Positions 7,053 to 15,202 of a stretch of 17,022 nucleotides of DNA are shown here, piece by piece. How positions within the stretch are numbered: position 1 is the first letter of the stretch; each line of letters begins with the position of its first letter. A program made the position numbers and the translations under genes. Source of the DNA: Isotricha intestinalis (Eukaryota; Ciliophora; Litostomatea; Vestibuliferida; Isotrichidae); the NCBI GenBank assembly GCA_023807065.1, contig JAJJLU010004186.1, positions 1-17,022 of the forward strand, written 5' to 3'. The notes beneath the pieces are model-generated. The model saw only the letters and a list, made by a program, of their open reading frames with translations, was not told where the DNA came from and ran no database searches.

Positions 7053-9146
7053 ATGAAAGAAAAAAATACAATAAAAATAAAAAAAAGACCTTTTGAGCCA
7101 AATAGTTTTGAGAAAAAACAAATTAAAAAGCCTTTACTTTTAATTAATAATGTATTCCCAGAAGAAAAAAATATGATTTCATTTAATAAACAATTTTCTT
7201 TAAAAACACCAACTATTAATAATAATAGAAATTTTTTTAATCAAAATAGTATGAATTTTGCTATTAATGAGAATATTTCATATTCTTTAACAAAAAGTAA
7301 TGAATTTCCAAGTAAAAATAATAAAATAAGTAGTGTTTTTTTATCAGGTAATACTAATGAGAAAAAATATGAAATCAAATTTTCAAAAGAAAGATTAGAA
7401 AATAAACAAAAAATTATTAAAAATAATAATAAAATCAGTAATTTCAAAGGAAATATTCAATACAGAAATCTTAAACATCCAATTAATGTTGTTAATTTAC
7501 ATATGAATTTAAAAAATAATCCAATGAAAGATAAAAATAATATTTTTTCAAATTCAATGCCTACATCTAATATTCAAGATTTTCCAAAATTAACTAAATT
7601 AGAGATTAATAAACATAATAAAAATTATAGTCTTTATGGAATGGAAATTAATAAAATAAAACATCAATTAGAAATGGACAATAAAAAAGATATTATTACA
7701 AAGAAAATTCAATCAAATAATTTCCTTCCTAGAATAAAGTTAAAACCTCTTGATAAAATTGATAGTAATAATATATCAAATAAAATAATTATTAATGAAA
7801 ATAATAAAGTTAATTCCCAAAAATTTTTAATTAATATTAATAATATAAAAATGAATTCTTCATCAGAACAAAACATGGATAAAGAAAATAAAAATTCAAT
7901 AACAGAAAATGTAAAAAATGAAGAAAAAGAAGAAGTTAAAGAACTAGAAGAAAAAAAAGAGAATAAAAAAGATATTAATGACACTATCAATAATAATGAA
8001 AATATAAATAAAACTGAAATTAAAGAATCTGAGAAAAATCAAAATGAAATTTCAGGAAAAAAAGAATCAAAACAAGAAAATATTAATATAATGTCATTTG
8101 TGAATGATTTATTTTCTCAAAAAATTCCATCAAAAAAAAATTCATCAAGTATAAATTTAACAAATGTAAATACAAAAGACGTAGATGAAGATATATTACA
8201 AATAAGAAAATCAAGTGATGATTTAGATTTAATATCGTTTTTAAAGAATCCAAATGGAACTATTAAAAATTATTTTTGTTTAACAGAGGCAGGAAAAAAT
8301 GAAGAAGGGCCAAAAATAAACCAAGATTCAATATTAGAAGTAGTAAATATAAATAACAATCATAATTTTTGTATTTTTGGAGTTTTTGATGGACATGGAA
8401 ATCATGGTCATTTAATTAGTCGATTTATAGTAAATACAATGAAAAATATAATATTAAAAGATGAAAAATTAAAAGAATTATCAAAAAATACAGTTGAGAT
8501 TTATTCATATTTAAAAGAAAATAATTATCAATTTATAAGAGATTTAATTAAAAAATCAGAGAATTTACTTTTTGAAAATTATGAAGAAGAGTCAAAATAT
8601 AGTGGAACAACATGTAATTTAATTATTATCATAGGTAAAAAAATAATATGTGCAAATATAGGAGATTCAAGAGCAATTATGATAAAAAATCATAAAACTG
8701 TAATTGAACTTTCTTCAGATCAAAAACCAGATAATCCAAATGAAAAAGAAAGAATTGAATCTAAAGGAGGAGAAATAAGACAATTAATAGAAAATAATGA
8801 ACCCATTGGTCCAATGAGAGTTTTTAAAAAAAATGAAGATTATCCTGGTATTGCAATGGCCAGATCTATTGGAGATAAATTAGCTGATATTATTGGAGTT
8901 ATTAGTGATCCTGAAATTAAAGAATTTGATATTGATTTAAATTGCAAATATGTTTTTGCTGGAAGTGATGGAATTTTTGAGTTTTTAACTAATGAAAAAA
9001 TTGCTCATATTATAAATAAATATTATAAAAAAAATGAGCCTAAAGAATGCTGTAATACTATTGTTAAAAAAAGTATAGAATTATGGAGCAAATATGATAC
9101 TGTTATTGATGATAATTCTATTATTCTTATTTTCTTTAATCAGTGA
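7053..9146 (+). CDS. PP2C-family (PPM) Ser/Thr protein phosphatase with long disordered N-terminus
   Basis: A 697-residue protein. Residues 1 to about 395 are Asn/Lys-rich and lack a recognised domain; a Glu/Lys stretch near 290-335 may be helical. The PP2C catalytic domain fills about 400-697. Its motifs are NQDS, FGVFDGHGNHG (metal-binding Asp446 and Gly447), SGTT at 517, NIGDSRA (GDS from 537), DQKPDNPNEKERI, GIAMARSIGD, AGSDGIFEFL (Asp639) and VIDDNSI (Asp686/Asp687). All acidic residues that hold the two Mg/Mn ions are in place, so it should be active. PPM phosphatases dephosphorylate Ser/Thr and resist okadaic acid. It is the only gene here that ends in TGA rather than TAA. The start at 7053 is the first ATG of the open frame. 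Its substrate, and any link to the nearby kinase, is unknown. Confidence 0.95.
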   Translation: MKEKNTIKIKKRPFEPNSFEKKQIKKPLLLINNVFPEEKNMISFNKQFSLKTPTINNNRNFFNQNSMNFAINENISYSLTKSNEFPSKNNKISSVFLSGNTNEKKYEIKFSKERLENKQKIIKNNNKISNFKGNIQYRNLKHPINVVNLHMNLKNNPMKDKNNIFSNSMPTSNIQDFPKLTKLEINKHNKNYSLYGMEINKIKHQLEMDNKKDIITKKIQSNNFLPRIKLKPLDKIDSNNISNKIIINENNKVNSQKFLININNIKMNSSSEQNMDKENKNSITENVKNEEKEEVKELEEKKENKKDINDTINNNENINKTEIKESEKNQNEISGKKESKQENINIMSFVNDLFSQKIPSKKNSSSINLTNVNTKDVDEDILQIRKSSDDLDLISFLKNPNGTIKNYFCLTEAGKNEEGPKINQDSILEVVNINNNHNFCIFGVFDGHGNHGHLISRFIVNTMKNIILKDEKLKELSKNTVEIYSYLKENNYQFIRDLIKKSENLLFENYEEESKYSGTTCNLIIIIGKKIICANIGDSRAIMIKNHKTVIELSSDQKPDNPNEKERIESKGGEIRQLIENNEPIGPMRVFKKNEDYPGIAMARSIGDKLADIIGVISDPEIKEFDIDLNCKYVFAGSDGIFEFLTNEKIAHIINKYYKKNEPKECCNTIVKKSIELWSKYDTVIDDNSIILIFFNQ

Positions 9147-9365
9147 AATTTAACTCTTTTATTATTTAAATTTATTCTTTTATAAATGTGTTTAATTTGA
9201 AAATTAAAGCGTATGAAATAAATATAAATATTTGATCTTCTCTTTTGGTAATTAAAATATGATAAAACCATAAAAATAATTTATTTTAATTTATTATAAA
9301 AAATAAAACATTAAATAAAAACAAAAAAAAAAAATAATAACACAAAACCTACAACAGAGAAATAA

Positions 9366-9917
9366 ATGGGAACAGCACCTTTAGGAAATGACAAAGCTCA
9401 AATAAATTTTGATAAAAAGGAGTTAAAAATTTTATATAGAAATTTTATGTCAATGGATGCGAATAAAAACGGTTTAATAGAGCCAGATGAATTTTTTGAT
9501 GTTCCAGAATTAAAAGATAATCCAATAGTACAAAGAATAATTCATGTTTTTGATAAAAATGGAGATGGAAAAATAAGTTTTTATGAATTTGTTTGGGGCT
9601 TAAGTGCTTTAACAAGTGATGCAAAATTAGAAGAAAAACAAAAAATTGCTTTTCAAATATATGATATGAATAATGATGGTTATTTATCTAATGGTGATTT
9701 ATTTCATTGCTTAAAAATGCTTGTTGGTGATAATTTAACTGATATTCAAATACAACAATTAAGTGATAGAACTTTAATTGCTGCTGATAAAGATTTAGAT
9801 GGAAAAATTTCTTATGAAGAATTTTGTAATTTCACCAAAGACATTAAAATTCAAGATTTGTTTTCTGTTGATATGTTTGGTAATGCTACTGAAACTCTTA
9901 ATTTTGAACAAAAATAA
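9366..9917 (+). CDS. CNB: Calcineurin B, regulatory subunit of protein phosphatase 2B
   Basis: A 183-residue EF-hand protein, close to the usual calcineurin B length of about 170. It would bind the catalytic subunit calcineurin A (not in this window) and confer Ca2+ activation. Four EF loops are seen: D31-E42, D63-E74, D100-D111 and D141-E152. The diagnostic calcineurin B segments are present: VPELKDNPIVQR, YDMNNDGYLSNGDLF, and DKDLDGKISYEEF after a QQLSDRT helix. An in-frame TAA just before the ATG fixes the start. The protein starts MGTAP, so Gly2 could be myristoylated as in animal CNB, but the Ser/Thr usually found at position 6 is Leu. Loop 3 ends in Asp instead of the usual Glu, which may weaken Ca2+ or favour Mg2+. 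The C-terminus is about ten residues longer than the human protein. Confidence 0.93.
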   Translation: MGTAPLGNDKAQINFDKKELKILYRNFMSMDANKNGLIEPDEFFDVPELKDNPIVQRIIHVFDKNGDGKISFYEFVWGLSALTSDAKLEEKQKIAFQIYDMNNDGYLSNGDLFHCLKMLVGDNLTDIQIQQLSDRTLIAADKDLDGKISYEEFCNFTKDIKIQDLFSVDMFGNATETLNFEQK

Positions 9918-10471
9918 ATTTTTTTAGGGTTTAATTTATATTTTTATTTTAGATTGGTTGTTTAAAAAACTATTTTTTAGATTTTTATAATTTGTTTTTT
10001 ATTTTTTAATATTTGATTGCATATTTTAAATTAATTCTAATTAATTTAATTAAGATATATTCATTGATTTAACCATTATATTTTTAAAATATAAATTTTT
10101 TTCTTTTTTTTTGTTGAATAAAAATTAAAATTAAAATAATTGTTTTTGATAAAGATAAAAGATAGATTTAATAAAAAATTTACAAATTGTTTTAAAAAAT
10201 AATATTATATATGATTTATGATAATAATAAAAAATATTTTTTCAAGAAATTTTTCAAACATTTAAAATTATAAAAAAACTCTATCTAAAAATATATCTTT
10301 TAATACATAACAAAATGACACAAAACAGTATTAACAAATTAATTAGTATTTATACAAATATATTTCATTTTAAATCAAAATCTATCTAAAATTACTATAA
10401 CAAAAAAATACAAGCATAAAAAATATTAAAACTATCATCATATACATAAAAAATTAAGAAAAATAATTTTT
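9918..10471. other. Convergent intergenic region, AT-rich, nothing recognised
   Basis: The spacer lies between the 3' ends of calcineurin B (plus) and the 118-residue gene (minus). It must hold both polyadenylation regions. It is dominated by A and T runs; I see no open frame, repeat or RNA-like patch above the background. Confidence 0.5.
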
Positions 10472-10862
10472 TTATTTTTCTTGATACAACAAACTTAAAA
10501 TTGTTAAATTATTTTCATAAATAATACTTTCAGAATTTTGGTTAAATCCCAAATTCTTATCTGATTCTTTTGAATTTTTAGGTGATTCTGCATCAGTATC
10601 ATCAAATTCTAAATTAGTTGGATTTACAAATTCTTTTTCATAATTTTGAAAATCAGAAAATATTTTTTCTGAAAAATTTTTAATCACTTTCGGATTATAT
10701 TTTTTTTTTTTATTTTTTTTTACAGTACCATTCAAATTGAATGGAAGAACTTTAAATTCTGGAATTAAAAATCTATTTTATTAAAAATTAAATATATATC
10801 ATTTACTTTTGTTGAGGTGCCTTTAAAATTGAATCATCAAAATCTTTTTCTAAGATTGACAT
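10472..10862 (-). CDS. Hypothetical 118-residue protein, two exons
   Basis: Exon 1 runs 10862-10807 (56 nt) and begins MSILEKDFDDSILKAPQQK; exon 2 runs 10772-10472 and ends in TAA. They are joined across a 34-nt intron whose splice restores one frame and reads QQKFLIPEFKVLPFNL at the junction. Without splicing exon 1 stops immediately (AAG TAA), and exon 2 has no ATG in a suitable place. The protein has a basic KKNKKKK patch near residue 37, then an acidic Asp/Glu/Ser-rich middle. I recognise no domain or family. The ATG lies only 73 bp beyond the stop of the RanBPM-like gene upstream on the same strand, so spacing is very tight. The gene structure is a prediction, but the splice fits cleanly. 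Confidence 0.7.
10773..10806 (-). other. 34-nt GT-AG spliceosomal intron
   Basis: On the minus strand the intron begins GTAAATG and ends AAAATAG, almost wholly A/T. Its length is not a multiple of three and it holds an in-frame TAA at once, so the downstream frame is readable only when it is removed. A later AG (CCAG, about 14 nt further) would give a stop after splicing, which favours the nearer acceptor. Confidence 0.7.
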
Positions 10863-10935
10863 TTTAATGTATTATAATATATAATTTAATAAATTTTTAA
10901 TGATGCATTTTATATTTAATTTATGGTATAATTAT

Positions 10936-12426
10936 TTAATAAATCACTTCAATTATTTCAGAAGTTCCTTTAATATTTTTATCTAAAAGATTTAAACATT
11001 CTTGTTGTTTTAAAATTTCTTCTAAAATACTTTCACCTTTTATACCAAACATTTCAAGCATTAATTTATTAACCTGAGATTCTAATAAATCTATTTGATT
11101 TTTTTCAAGATAATATTTAAATTGACTTTTTTGTAAATCAGGATAACAAATTAAAGTTGATAAATTTTTTAAATTTGTTAAAAATTCTTTTCCTTTATCA
11201 TTATATAAATAAATTTGAAATGATTCGTTAAAATAGTCTTTATCTAAATTATTTAAAATGTCAAAAGCTTTCAAATAATCATTTTCAGATTTTAGAGCAT
11301 TTAAATATTTAATAGTAATTATTATAACATAAATTTTCTTATAACTTGAATTATTTGAAAAATCAGAAAAATTATTAGTGAAAAGATCAAGAACATTATC
11401 ATAATCATTTTTCATAAAAGCATTTTTTATTTTTTCTCTATTAATCAAAAAAGTATTTAATTTATCTTTATTAATCTCAGAATTATTTTTCAAAATAATG
11501 TTTAAAATATTATCAGAAATTTTATTAGTTTCATCAATTTCCATTTTATCTTCTTTTTTTTCATGACTTTCATTATCTAAAATATTAACAGTTTCTAAAT
11601 AACTATTATTAACTAAATAATCTTTAATTATAAAATCTAAATCTAAAATTTGGCTTTCTTCATTATATAATTCTTTAATTTTATTCTTTTGATAATCATA
11701 ATATAAACCTTCAATATCAAACAAAAAGAATTTTTTTCCAAAATTAACTTTAACACATTCATTTAAACTATGTAAAGAAATAGTAGGATAATAAATAATA
11801 TTACAATTAACTTTATTAAAAGCATAATCAATAAATTTACCATTATGAGTATAAAAAATAGATTTTTTTGAAAAAAAAAGTCCACAACCAATAATATCTC
11901 CTTTATTCCATTTAGGTCCAAAAGTATCTTTAATATCTTCATGATATTTTTTTCCATTTCCATTATAACCAAAAGAATTAGTCATTATACCACATTGTTT
12001 ATTTTTAACAACTTCTTTATCTGCGAAACCTAAAGTAATATCACATTTATTTCCATCATTTAAAATTTCTATTTCATAATAAAATATTGGATCTTCTATA
12101 TTAATTGGTTTATCTGATTGAACTGTTGCATAATCTATTAAATTGTATCCTTTACCACAATATTGAATTGTTAATTCATCTTTCATAAATTTTATGTTTG
12201 ATTGATTTGAAAATTTAATAATATAATCTGGATTTTTAAAATTTTTCTTTATTGGAATATTAAATAAATTATATGGTATTATTGGAGATTCTTTTATTAT
12301 TTCTTCATATTCTTCTTCGTCTTCTTTTTCTTTTTCTTTTTTTTCTTTATTTTTTTTTGAATCTTCTTCTTCTTTTTTTACAGCTTCTGATGATGGATTT
12401 GAACTTGTATTTATTTCATTACTCAT
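10936..12426 (-). CDS. RanBPM/Gid1-like SPRY-LisH-CTLH protein, putative CTLH/GID E3 ligase subunit
   Basis: A 496-residue protein. Residues 1-45 are Glu/Lys-rich and charged. A SPRY domain spans about 110-235 (FYYEIEIL, ITLGFADK, NSFGYNGNGKKYH, GDIIGCGLFF, FYTHNGKFIDYAF). A LisH-like helix pair follows at about 260-285 (LDLDFIIKDYLVNNSYLETV). A CTLH segment sits at about 323-350 (FLINREKIKNAFMKNDYDNV) and a CRA-type helical region runs to the end. This order is that of RanBPM/RanBP9 in animals and Gid1/Vid30 in fungi, scaffold and substrate-receptor-binding subunits of the multi-subunit CTLH/GID ubiquitin ligase. About 35 polar residues (285-320) separate LisH from CTLH. Residues 1-65 precede SPRY without a known fold. 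It ends in TAA and its start is 134 bp below the stop of the DPDGVYF-motif gene. Family assignment is good; complex membership is inferred. Confidence 0.87.
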   Translation of the reverse strand: MSNEINTSSNPSSEAVKKEEEDSKKNKEKKEKEKEDEEEYEEIIKESPIIPYNLFNIPIKKNFKNPDYIIKFSNQSNIKFMKDELTIQYCGKGYNLIDYATVQSDKPINIEDPIFYYEIEILNDGNKCDITLGFADKEVVKNKQCGIMTNSFGYNGNGKKYHEDIKDTFGPKWNKGDIIGCGLFFSKKSIFYTHNGKFIDYAFNKVNCNIIYYPTISLHSLNECVKVNFGKKFFLFDIEGLYYDYQKNKIKELYNEESQILDLDFIIKDYLVNNSYLETVNILDNESHEKKEDKMEIDETNKISDNILNIILKNNSEINKDKLNTFLINREKIKNAFMKNDYDNVLDLFTNNFSDFSNNSSYKKIYVIIITIKYLNALKSENDYLKAFDILNNLDKDYFNESFQIYLYNDKGKEFLTNLKNLSTLICYPDLQKSQFKYYLEKNQIDLLESQVNKLMLEMFGIKGESILEEILKQQECLNLLDKNIKGTSEIIEVIY

Positions 12427-12560
12427 TTTTATATATATTTTTATTTTATTTTTTTTTTACTTTTAGATTGAAATTTTATTTTGATTTTTTTAAATATAAT
12501 TATATGAATAAATTATTTATAATTTTTAGAATTTTTTTTTAATATTTTTTTTTTTTTGAA

Positions 12561-13073
12561 TTATTGAAATAAAGAATCAATTTCTATTTTTTGCTCAACA
12601 ATAATTATATTATTATCTTTATCATCTTTTGTATTTTTATTATCAGTAGATTTATTAAATAAAAGATCAGGATTAATACTTTCTTCTTTTTTAATAATTT
12701 TCTTTTCTTCAGATTCCTTAATTTTATCATCATCATTTATTTTTTCAATAAAATCATCTTTATTAAATAACTCATCTAAATTTTTATTATCATACATTTC
12801 TTCCAAAATTTCATCATCATTTTCTTCTTCATCATAATTATTATTAAAATTTTCATCTTCATAACACATTAATTCAGGAATCCATCCTTTTCCAGGTTGA
12901 TATTCTAAATTTTCATTATAATATCCTCCATGCTTATCATAACCTTCATTATTAAAATAAACTCCATCTGGATCCCAGAAACTTCCATTTGGAGTTATAT
13001 AAAAATTATTATTGTCATAATATCCATCTTTACATTCTTTAAATGGTTTATCTATAAATTCTTTTTTTTCCAT
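12561..13073 (-). CDS. DPDGVYF/EGYDKHGGYY-motif protein, uncharacterised
   Basis: A 170-residue protein. Residues 17-64 hold a compact Tyr/Gly/Asp-rich block: GYYDNNNFYITPNG, then SFWDPDGVYFNNEGYDKHGG, then YYNENLEYQPGKGW. Three near-repeats of a turn followed by an aromatic pair suggest a small beta structure. The rest (about 70-170) is strongly acidic then Lys/Asp-rich and likely disordered. From memory, similar EGYD-x-x-GGYYD blocks occur in uncharacterised ciliate proteins; I cannot confirm this here. The block faintly recalls OCRE or GYF-type aromatic repeats but lacks their signatures. No signal peptide or membrane segment is seen. It ends in TAA. Function unknown; a peptide-binding role is only a guess. 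Confidence 0.75.
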   Translation of the reverse strand: MEKKEFIDKPFKECKDGYYDNNNFYITPNGSFWDPDGVYFNNEGYDKHGGYYNENLEYQPGKGWIPELMCYEDENFNNNYDEEENDDEILEEMYDNKNLDELFNKDDFIEKINDDDKIKESEEKKIIKKEESINPDLLFNKSTDNKNTKDDKDNNIIIVEQKIEIDSLFQ

Positions 13074-13414
13074 TTATATATTATTTTTTATTTTATTTTT
13101 TTTATTGTTTAATTATTTAGTTTATTGAATTTTTTTTGAAGCAATGATCTTAACAATAATTGTTAAATTTAATTTTATATATTTTCTTAATATTCTTTTT
13201 TTGAAATTATCTTAAGAATATATCACAATTATAAAATATTAATTGATGTTTTGCTTGGGTATTTTTCTTTTTTCTTAAAAAAAGTATTAACAATCTATGA
13301 TTTTATAATATTAATCTATAATTTTTTTAAATTGTTTTTTATATATTTATGTTAATTTAATTTGAAAATTCAATTTTTTGTATTATTATATAATACCTTT
13401 TATAAATATTTTTA
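13074..13414. promoter_or_regulatory. Intergenic region with two short palindromes
   Basis: The spacer lies upstream of the DPDGVYF-motif gene and downstream of the CNBD gene. TTAACAAT (13150-13157) and ATTGTTAA (13159-13166) form an 8-bp palindrome around one base. ATATTCTT at about 13189-13196 and AAGAATAT at about 13214-13221 form a second inverted repeat with a spacer of about 17 nt. Either could bind a dimeric factor or act in 3' processing, but short palindromes are expected in DNA this AT-rich. No open frame is seen. Confidence 0.3.
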
Positions 13415-15202
13415 TTATTCTTTTTTGCTTCCTAAATCCATAAAAATTGTATTTAATTGTTTATCCAAAATTGATGTATTATTTTTTAAAAAGAAATTTT
13501 TATTAATTTCAAAACAATTACTATAATTCTTCTTATTATTTTCATAAACAACACTTCTTTTACCTTTATCTTTATTTTTATATTTTTCTTTTCCTTCAAT
13601 AATATTATAAATATTAGTATTATTTGCTTCAGTATAATTAGTTGAAAACTCATTAACTAAATTAAAAAATTCATTTCTCATATGTGGACTTTTATAAACT
13701 AATTTTATAGATGAAGGTTGAGTATTAAAATTAGAATGACTAATTTTATTTTTTTTAATACAATAAAAAGAACTTGGATTTCTATTTCTTCCTTTAATCT
13801 CATTATAACTGTTTTCGGCGGTATTATTATTGTGAATAATTGAATAATTTGTTTGATCATCAGGAAGATTATCTTCTGAATTTCCTTTTAATGGATCTTC
13901 TATAAAAAAAGTTTTTTTTGGAAATTTTTTAAATTTAATATGCTTTAAATTTACACTTTTTTCTTCAGCTTCCTTTTTTTCTATTTGTTCAATTACTTTC
14001 CCTTTTGTAAAATTAATCTTTTGTACTATTAATGATTTATATTTATTTTGTTTATCTTCTCTATGTTTATTAACAGTTCTAATTTCTCCTATTCTTTTAT
14101 CAAAATATTCTTTTTGTTTTTTTCCAGATTCAATTAAACAACATTTTAATTTAAAACCTGCAAATGTATCAAATTTTTCAATTGGAATTTCTAAAACAAA
14201 AGAATTATCAACTTCACATTTAATATCAAATAAATATTTTTTTTTTTGATATACATATTCAATATTACCTATTATTTCTCTTCTACCACAATTTAAAATT
14301 TTATAATCATAAATATCTTTATAAAAATCTTTAATTTCAAATTTACTTATACATGAAGGATATCTATAATTTATTTCTTTATTTTCAAAAGAACTTAAAT
14401 CAAAATCATTACACATTTTAACACTATTTTTAAAAGAAATTTGAAAACTTCCACTTTTAATTATATATAAACTTTTAAACTTATCTCCTTTAGAACATAA
14501 AATATCTCCTTTTCTATAAATTTTAATTTTAATAATATGATAAATTTTTCCTAAATCAAAAGAAACAGTTTTAAACATATCCATTTTAGCCATAAAAGAT
14601 AAAACATCATTTTTTTGTAGAAATTCTGTTTTCTCAAAAATTAATATATAATCAGAAATTGAAAGAAAGCCAACAACACATACAGTATGAGTTTCTGTTA
14701 AAACTTCTCTTTTAGATTTTTTAATATCTTCCATTCCATATTGTTCTCCTTTTTCAATAAATCTATCAAATTCTTTATTAACTTGAGCAGAAATTGAATT
14801 TTTAAAAGCACAGACTAATTTCTCAATATAATTAATTCTTTTTCCTTCTTTTGCTTTTTTTATATTATATTGTTTTGGTGGTTTATAAACAATTACTTTT
14901 CCTTCTAAAACAAAAAACATATCCGCTATAGGCTCTTTTACTCTATATATTTGAGTTCCTGGTTTTAATATTTTTATTCTCATTCTTTTCAATATTGTTC
15001 TAAACATGACTTCTCCGTATTGGTTTTCTAATAATAATTTCTGAAAAAAACTTAGTTTTTTTAATGTTAAATAAAAATAATCTTTTTCTTTTTGTGTTGC
15101 TGAAGTAAATGGTTTATTATAAATTTGCATCATTAAAGGATTTATATATATTTGTTCTTCTGGTAATTGATTTGGGATTCTTAATTTTTTAAAAATATTC
15201 AT
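13415..15202 (-). CDS. Protein with tandem cyclic-nucleotide-binding-like domains
   Basis: A 595-residue protein with no membrane segment, so not a channel. CNBD 1 (about 63-195) shows the beta-roll KILKPGTQIYRVKEPIADMF followed by FVLEGKVIVY. CNBD 2 (about 207-350) shows IYRKGDILCSKGDKFKSLYI followed by IKSGSFQISF. The phosphate-binding cassettes are degenerate: the first reads EQYGMEDIKKSKREVLTETH and the second GRREIIGNIEY, where canonical domains have FGELAL and PRAAT. Either may no longer bind cAMP or cGMP, or may use another ligand. Residues 350-400 are charged and helical, and 400-595 are Asn/Lys-rich and probably disordered. It resembles the large ciliate families of soluble proteins with two or more CNBDs rather than the PKA regulatory subunit, since no docking or pseudosubstrate motif is seen. 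The ATG at 15202 is the first of the frame; the stop is TAA. Confidence 0.82.
   Translation of the reverse strand: MNIFKKLRIPNQLPEEQIYINPLMMQIYNKPFTSATQKEKDYFYLTLKKLSFFQKLLLENQYGEVMFRTILKRMRIKILKPGTQIYRVKEPIADMFFVLEGKVIVYKPPKQYNIKKAKEGKRINYIEKLVCAFKNSISAQVNKEFDRFIEKGEQYGMEDIKKSKREVLTETHTVCVVGFLSISDYILIFEKTEFLQKNDVLSFMAKMDMFKTVSFDLGKIYHIIKIKIYRKGDILCSKGDKFKSLYIIKSGSFQISFKNSVKMCNDFDLSSFENKEINYRYPSCISKFEIKDFYKDIYDYKILNCGRREIIGNIEYVYQKKKYLFDIKCEVDNSFVLEIPIEKFDTFAGFKLKCCLIESGKKQKEYFDKRIGEIRTVNKHREDKQNKYKSLIVQKINFTKGKVIEQIEKKEAEEKSVNLKHIKFKKFPKKTFFIEDPLKGNSEDNLPDDQTNYSIIHNNNTAENSYNEIKGRNRNPSSFYCIKKNKISHSNFNTQPSSIKLVYKSPHMRNEFFNLVNEFSTNYTEANNTNIYNIIEGKEKYKNKDKGKRSVVYENNKKNYSNCFEINKNFFLKNNTSILDKQLNTIFMDLGSKKE

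Noticed and set aside
7241..7990. Two minus-strand Leu/Ser/Phe-rich frames inside the PP2C gene
   Set aside because: They are complements of Asn/Lys/Glu codons in the disordered head; apparent hydrophobicity is a by-product of composition.
2578..9146. Gln-type stop reassignment for the whole genome
   Set aside because: A 1078-codon gene without one TAA or TAG would be practically impossible under a code that uses them for Gln; Gln is consistently CAA/CAG.
12273..12542. Plus-strand Leu/Phe-rich frame that looks like a membrane protein
   Set aside because: Complement of the Glu/Lys-rich N-terminus of the SPRY protein and its AT-rich 5' flank.
2578..15202. A functional cluster or operon of signalling genes
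   Set aside because: Strands switch, there are separate spacers, and the families are common scattered eukaryotic genes; calcineurin A and other partners are absent.
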